Part shown: positions 61,101 to 64,000 of the stretch, one piece after another
How the letters are laid out: each line of letters starts with the position of its first letter
Numbering within the stretch: the first letter of the stretch is position 1
Assembly: GCA_037577475.1 (NCBI GenBank)
Contig: CM075203.1
Location: 5,225,501-5,289,500 of the forward strand
Reading direction: 5' to 3'
DNA length: 64,000 nt
Source of the DNA: Chaunax sp. Z400
Taxonomy: Eukaryota > Chordata > Actinopteri > Lophiiformes > Chaunacidae
Made by a program: the position numbers and the translations under genes
The notes under the pieces: generated by a model
The model's input: the letters and a program-made list of their open reading frames with translations, nothing else
Databases searched by the model: none
What the model was told of the DNA's origin: nothing

Positions 61101-63106
61101 ATGTAGTAAGGAATGTGCTGCCTCTCTGATGATAGAAAATGGCTTCCTGTTTGGAGCTGAACAAAGGCCGTCTCTATGGAGTTGGCCTCTTCTATGATTA
61201 AAATCAAACCCTCAACTCTGCCTCTCCTTTAGCTCATTGTACAGTTCATTATGGAGGCTATACGTCGCGTAATCGAGGCTCACATATCTGTCCAATTACA
61301 GCCACTGCATAAACAGTACACAGGGAATTATGCAGTAAATCATGACGGAGCCACAGACAGTTATTAAGCCAGCCGCTGCAGCCTTTCAATTTCTTGAGCA
61401 CTAACAGGTGATTAAATGTTCGCAAACACACTTCCTGTTCCTGACTATTTGTCTGCCTGATATTTTCTTATGAATAGGCCGGAGCTTGACTGCCCTCTGC
61501 CATCACTGCAGCAGATCCATAATGCATGAGCTTTCTATAGAGTGTCTCTGATCTTCACAAGTCACACAACACTAACAGTTACCCTACAGAGCTGACCACC
61601 AAACCCTGAATTATGAATGAGCTTAGATGACAAAAGGAGCACGTAAGGAACAGTCAGGTTCACCAAAAAAAAAAAACACCACAAGAGATGCATTACAAAT
61701 GAGCTCTTTGGCATTTCAAAATAATACTTTTGATTCCCGATCACCGTGTTTCCCGTGGCTCTGGCGTGGAACCGTATTCAGCATGTCTCAAGAAGGAGCT
61801 TTTTAATAGTGAAGGGTGTAATCATGACCCTGTGAGACCTGAGATATGAATCTACAGTCTGGTGAGCTGAATGAGCAGGATGTGGTAGAGGTCAGTCCTG
61901 CATGTGAGAGCGGCTGTGGAGATATATCAAGAGGAAACCAGCTCTTTAAGCACGAAAGGCTGGATGTCAACTCATTTATAGCACAGGGGGGTTTTGAGAT
62001 TTATGCGAAAATCAGCATTTTAACACGTTATAGTTAACCGTCTTAGTTTAGCACACATTTGCTAATTAGCTCTGAACAAAAAGTACAACTGAGGCTGGCG
62101 GGAATGACTTGGGTTTTGCAGGTATTTAGCTATAAATCTGGCAATAAAGTACAAGATGAATCACATTATTGACCTGATGATGGCGCTATAGTTGAAGTAT
62201 GAGACATTATTGTTGTCAATATATTTCAGACATGGCTGAGGCTTGGATTTTATGCTTTTTTTCTTCTCCTTTTTTCCCCCCCACTGCCTGCAAAGTTCTC
62301 TACGGAGCCCTTAAAAGGAGGCCAAAATGTGCCCAGACGACAGACATGGCATTCTTTTTAAGCGTGGCTGAACACAACGTAGTATTTTTTTTAAGGACAG
62401 ATCATGAGCACACACATCGAGGAAAGCATTAATCGAATTAACCGGCATAAGCAAGATTAAGTCAGTGAGAGGTTCTAAATCATGGCCTTAGTGGGGGAAC
62501 CAACATTTCCATCCCTAGAGCCTCTGCTGTTATGACTAATAAACTCTACACTGATGTAAGATTTATGTTTCTTTATGTTAAGGGTGCACGGAAGGAACTG
62601 CAACAGAATCACGAGTTGCTCTTACTTGACAGTTCCTGAGGTGTTCCGCAGAACGGTGGCGGCGAAGCTCTGGGTGACTCCCACCAAACTGGTCCCATCC
62701 ACCTCCACAATCAGATCGTTCACCTGGATCCTGCAGGAGACAGTTAAGAGACGAGTTTAAGATTTATAGCTCAAATATGGCCTCTGTTCATCATCCTAAT
62801 ACTAAACTCCAGACTCCATTTATAAGTCCTGGTTCTTGGCAGCAGAATATATTTGCAGTTGCCAAGAATCAGAGAGACAAGTGGGACAATGAAGCATCCT
62901 GGAAATAAAACTACTACTGCTCAGCCAAATTCGGGTTGACACTCGGTTGACAAAGCAAGTGTCCTTTCAGTTTGAATGAACATACCTTTCATCCCTGTGT
63001 GCTGCTCCTCCTTCTGTGACTGTCTTCACAAAGATGCCCAGCTTCTCCAGGCCCATGTCAGCCCCTGCACCCATCCCGATGATACTGATGCCCAGGCCAT
63101 CGCCAT
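58078..63106 (-). CDS. ppp1r9b: Spinophilin (neurabin-2), 3' part: PDZ and coiled coil, 8 exons
   Basis: Known family role: scaffold that binds protein phosphatase 1 and F-actin in dendritic spines. Exons in transcription order: 63106-62986, 62730-62626, 60843-60711, 59173-59021, 58925-58872, 58719-58490, 58400-58295, 58128-58078; about 317 residues, all in phase. Seen: a PDZ domain with the carboxylate-binding GLGIS loop, DMGLEKLGIFVKTVTEGGAA, VNDLIVEVDG and FVIGREKPG; an acidic run (DEEEDEDEEVSP); and a coiled coil with LQIKHAVTQAEIQQLKRK, ENKERMEKLEGYW and ALERKYSKAKRLIKEYQQK. The last two fit spinophilin better than neurabin-1, and no SAM domain follows. The actin-binding and PP1-binding (RVxF) exons lie beyond the right edge, so the gene is partial here. 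Which teleost ohnolog it is cannot be told. Confidence 0.92.
58295..58400 (-). CDS. ppp1r9b: ppp1r9b exon (late coiled coil)
   Basis: Encodes EIEYLKKETQRCAQAGAEAS and LLEEESGQLQEEVQE. The donor is either GTGAAC after 58295 or GTACAG after 58304. Both keep the frame and differ by three residues. Confidence 0.8.
58490..58719 (-). CDS. ppp1r9b: ppp1r9b exon (main coiled coil)
   Basis: Encodes LHHAEQEKQRWRMDKAQLEQ through KYSKAKRLIKEYQQ. The heptad pattern is clear. Acceptor TTCCCAG, donor GTAAGA, phase 2. Confidence 0.93.
58872..58925 (-). CDS. ppp1r9b: ppp1r9b exon (18 codons, coiled coil)
   Basis: Encodes exactly LQIKHAVTQAEIQQLKRK, a signature of the neurabin/spinophilin coiled coil. Donor GTGAGC. 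Confidence 0.92.
59021..59173 (-). CDS. ppp1r9b: ppp1r9b exon (acidic linker)
   Basis: Encodes GGEYGTDEEEDEDEEVSPPY followed by IEVFDLAENEDMSPLETDPE and KLAHKYKE. Acceptor CTGCAG, donor GTGAGA. Confidence 0.92.
59174..60710. other. Intron of ppp1r9b
   Basis: 1.5 kb intron between the PDZ-end exon and the acidic-linker exon. It has a T run near 60095-60108 and a short GT stretch near 60515. Nothing coding was seen. Confidence 0.6.
60711..60843 (-). CDS. ppp1r9b: ppp1r9b exon (PDZ end, helix)
   Basis: Encodes FVIGREKPGEQSEVAQLIQQ and then TLEQERWQREMMEQRYNQY. Donor GTTAGC, phase 0. Confidence 0.92.
60844..62625. other. Intron of ppp1r9b
   Basis: 1.8 kb intron interrupting the PDZ domain, with A or T runs at about 60900-60914 and 61664-61677. 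No coding sequence or recognised repeat. Confidence 0.6.
62626..62730 (-). CDS. ppp1r9b: ppp1r9b exon (PDZ, second part)
   Basis: Encodes IQVNDLIVEVDGTSLVGVTQ and SFAATVLRNTSGTV. Acceptor CTGCAG, donor GTAAGA, phase 2. Confidence 0.93.
62986..63106 (-). CDS. ppp1r9b: ppp1r9b exon (PDZ, first part)
   Basis: Encodes GDGLGISIIGMGAGADMGLE and KLGIFVKTVTEGGAAHRDE. Acceptor TTTCAG, donor GTATGT. Confidence 0.93.
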
Positions 63107-64000
63107 CTGAAAGTGTGGCACACCAGATCAGCTGTTACTATATGGTATGTATGAGTAGTAAAAAGAGGAGAGCTTTCCCATTTCCCCTTTAACATAGATA
63201 AAGTACAAATTAAAGGCACCCGGTGGACCGTGTGTGTCCTTGAGGTCTGACAATGGACTTCCTCCCTCATAAAACATTTACAAAGCCATTTTTAGACTAT
63301 TTTAGACCTTGCATTGTTTGTATCCATGCTAGCAGTCATCTTCTCTACCTTTGTTGGCACATTCCTGCATTACTATGCAAACTACTGCCACCAACTGTCA
63401 GTCAGTACAATGGCACTGAAACGTGTAGAAAGAATATGTATCTCATTGTTTGCATGCTCAAGTTCAGGCATGAGCAAGAGCACATATGCATGATAAAAAC
63501 AAAACAGGGACCCACACCTAAAAACATTGATCTGTAGTGGCCAAAAACTCAAGTAGTATCTCAAGACATGCCTGGATGTTGCCGTCCTAAGATCTACCAG
63601 CTGAGTCTGTTCTACAGGTTGCATCCAAAACCGCTGCAGTTGATTTATAGTTGTAACAAAGGCATACATACACGAGCCTCTTTGCGTCTCCAGGCCAGAG
63701 AAAATGTCTGACCTTCACACAGTTTCGAAATGATAAAACACTATTTTAGTACTTCACTTGTGATCTGAAAGTTGGATCAGAATCAGTGATAACGGCCAAA
63801 TTTCCTGCCTGAGGGGTCATGTGCCGAGAGAGCGGATTCATTTGTTTCTCTCTTTGCTCTTCGGGGCCAATAACTTAACCACTCATGTAGACAGTACACA
63901 CACAGCAGCACATCATTTATATAGAACCTAGTGACATATGGTGTCCTGTGTAACATGCCCTGGACACAATTCTAAATATAGTCTTCTATAAATATATTAA
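63107..64000. other. Right-edge intron of ppp1r9b
   Basis: No exon was recognised upstream of the first PDZ exon, so the window ends within an intron. No repeat was recognised. Confidence 0.6.

Noticed and set aside
58078..63106. Neurabin-1 (ppp1r9a) as an alternative identity
   Set aside because: The coiled-coil wording (ENKERMEKLEGYW, ERKYSKAKRLIKEYQQK) fits spinophilin and no SAM domain exon follows.
1..64000. CRISPR arrays, operons or phage-like modules
   Set aside because: No spaced direct repeats or tightly packed unidirectional frames exist; all real genes are intron-containing vertebrate genes.

Overview
This is a nuclear-genome window from a bony fish, most likely a percomorph (spiny-rayed) teleost. 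The genes are vertebrate and split by introns with GT-AG borders. The interspersed sequences look like common teleost families: tRNA-derived SINEs, a short element with CAGTGGTGGAA-type ends, an L2-like LINE 3' end and a TATA/AATAAA-bearing LTR-like unit. Microsatellites are abundant. Nothing prokaryotic, organellar or viral was seen.

Positions 1 to about 46,200 hold no gene I can support. The block is unique AT-leaning sequence with scattered repeats: a three-copy family at about 60-420, 18,600-19,000 and 34,085-34,620 (inverted), a solo-LTR-like unit at 15,120-15,367, SINEs at 18,101-18,340 and 28,617-28,823, short TIR-like elements, and long CT, GA, GT, AT and CA tracts. It could be a long intergenic desert or part of a giant intron of a gene outside the window. 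No exon was recognised.

Positions 46,200 to 64,000 are gene-dense. (1) An FBXW10-like F-box/WD40 gene on the minus strand has 12 coding exons (46,721-51,562) whose reading phases all join, giving about 906 residues with an F-box and seven WD40 repeats. (2) A tRNA-Gly(CCC) gene lies on the minus strand at 51,875-51,945. (3) A PRDM9-family gene on the plus strand has six coding exons (52,662-56,327), giving about 932 residues: a zinc knuckle, a PR/SET domain and about 16 heterogeneous C2H2 fingers. It lacks visible KRAB and SSXRD parts and has lost two of the three SET tyrosines. This matches the teleost PRDM9-beta type, not the recombination-directing type. (4) The 3' part of spinophilin (ppp1r9b) is on the minus strand: eight exons at 58,078-63,106 covering the PDZ domain and coiled coil, with the 5' exons beyond the right edge.

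The fbxw10-like and prdm9-like genes are divergent and share an upstream interval of about 1.1 kb that contains the tRNA gene and CRE, ETS and RFX-like motifs. The prdm9-like gene and ppp1r9b converge tail to tail. The genes do not form an obvious pathway. FBXW10 is expected to supply substrates to an SCF ubiquitin ligase, the PRDM protein is a chromatin or DNA-binding factor, and spinophilin is a PP1/actin scaffold of synapses. All exon borders were read by eye and not checked against transcripts.
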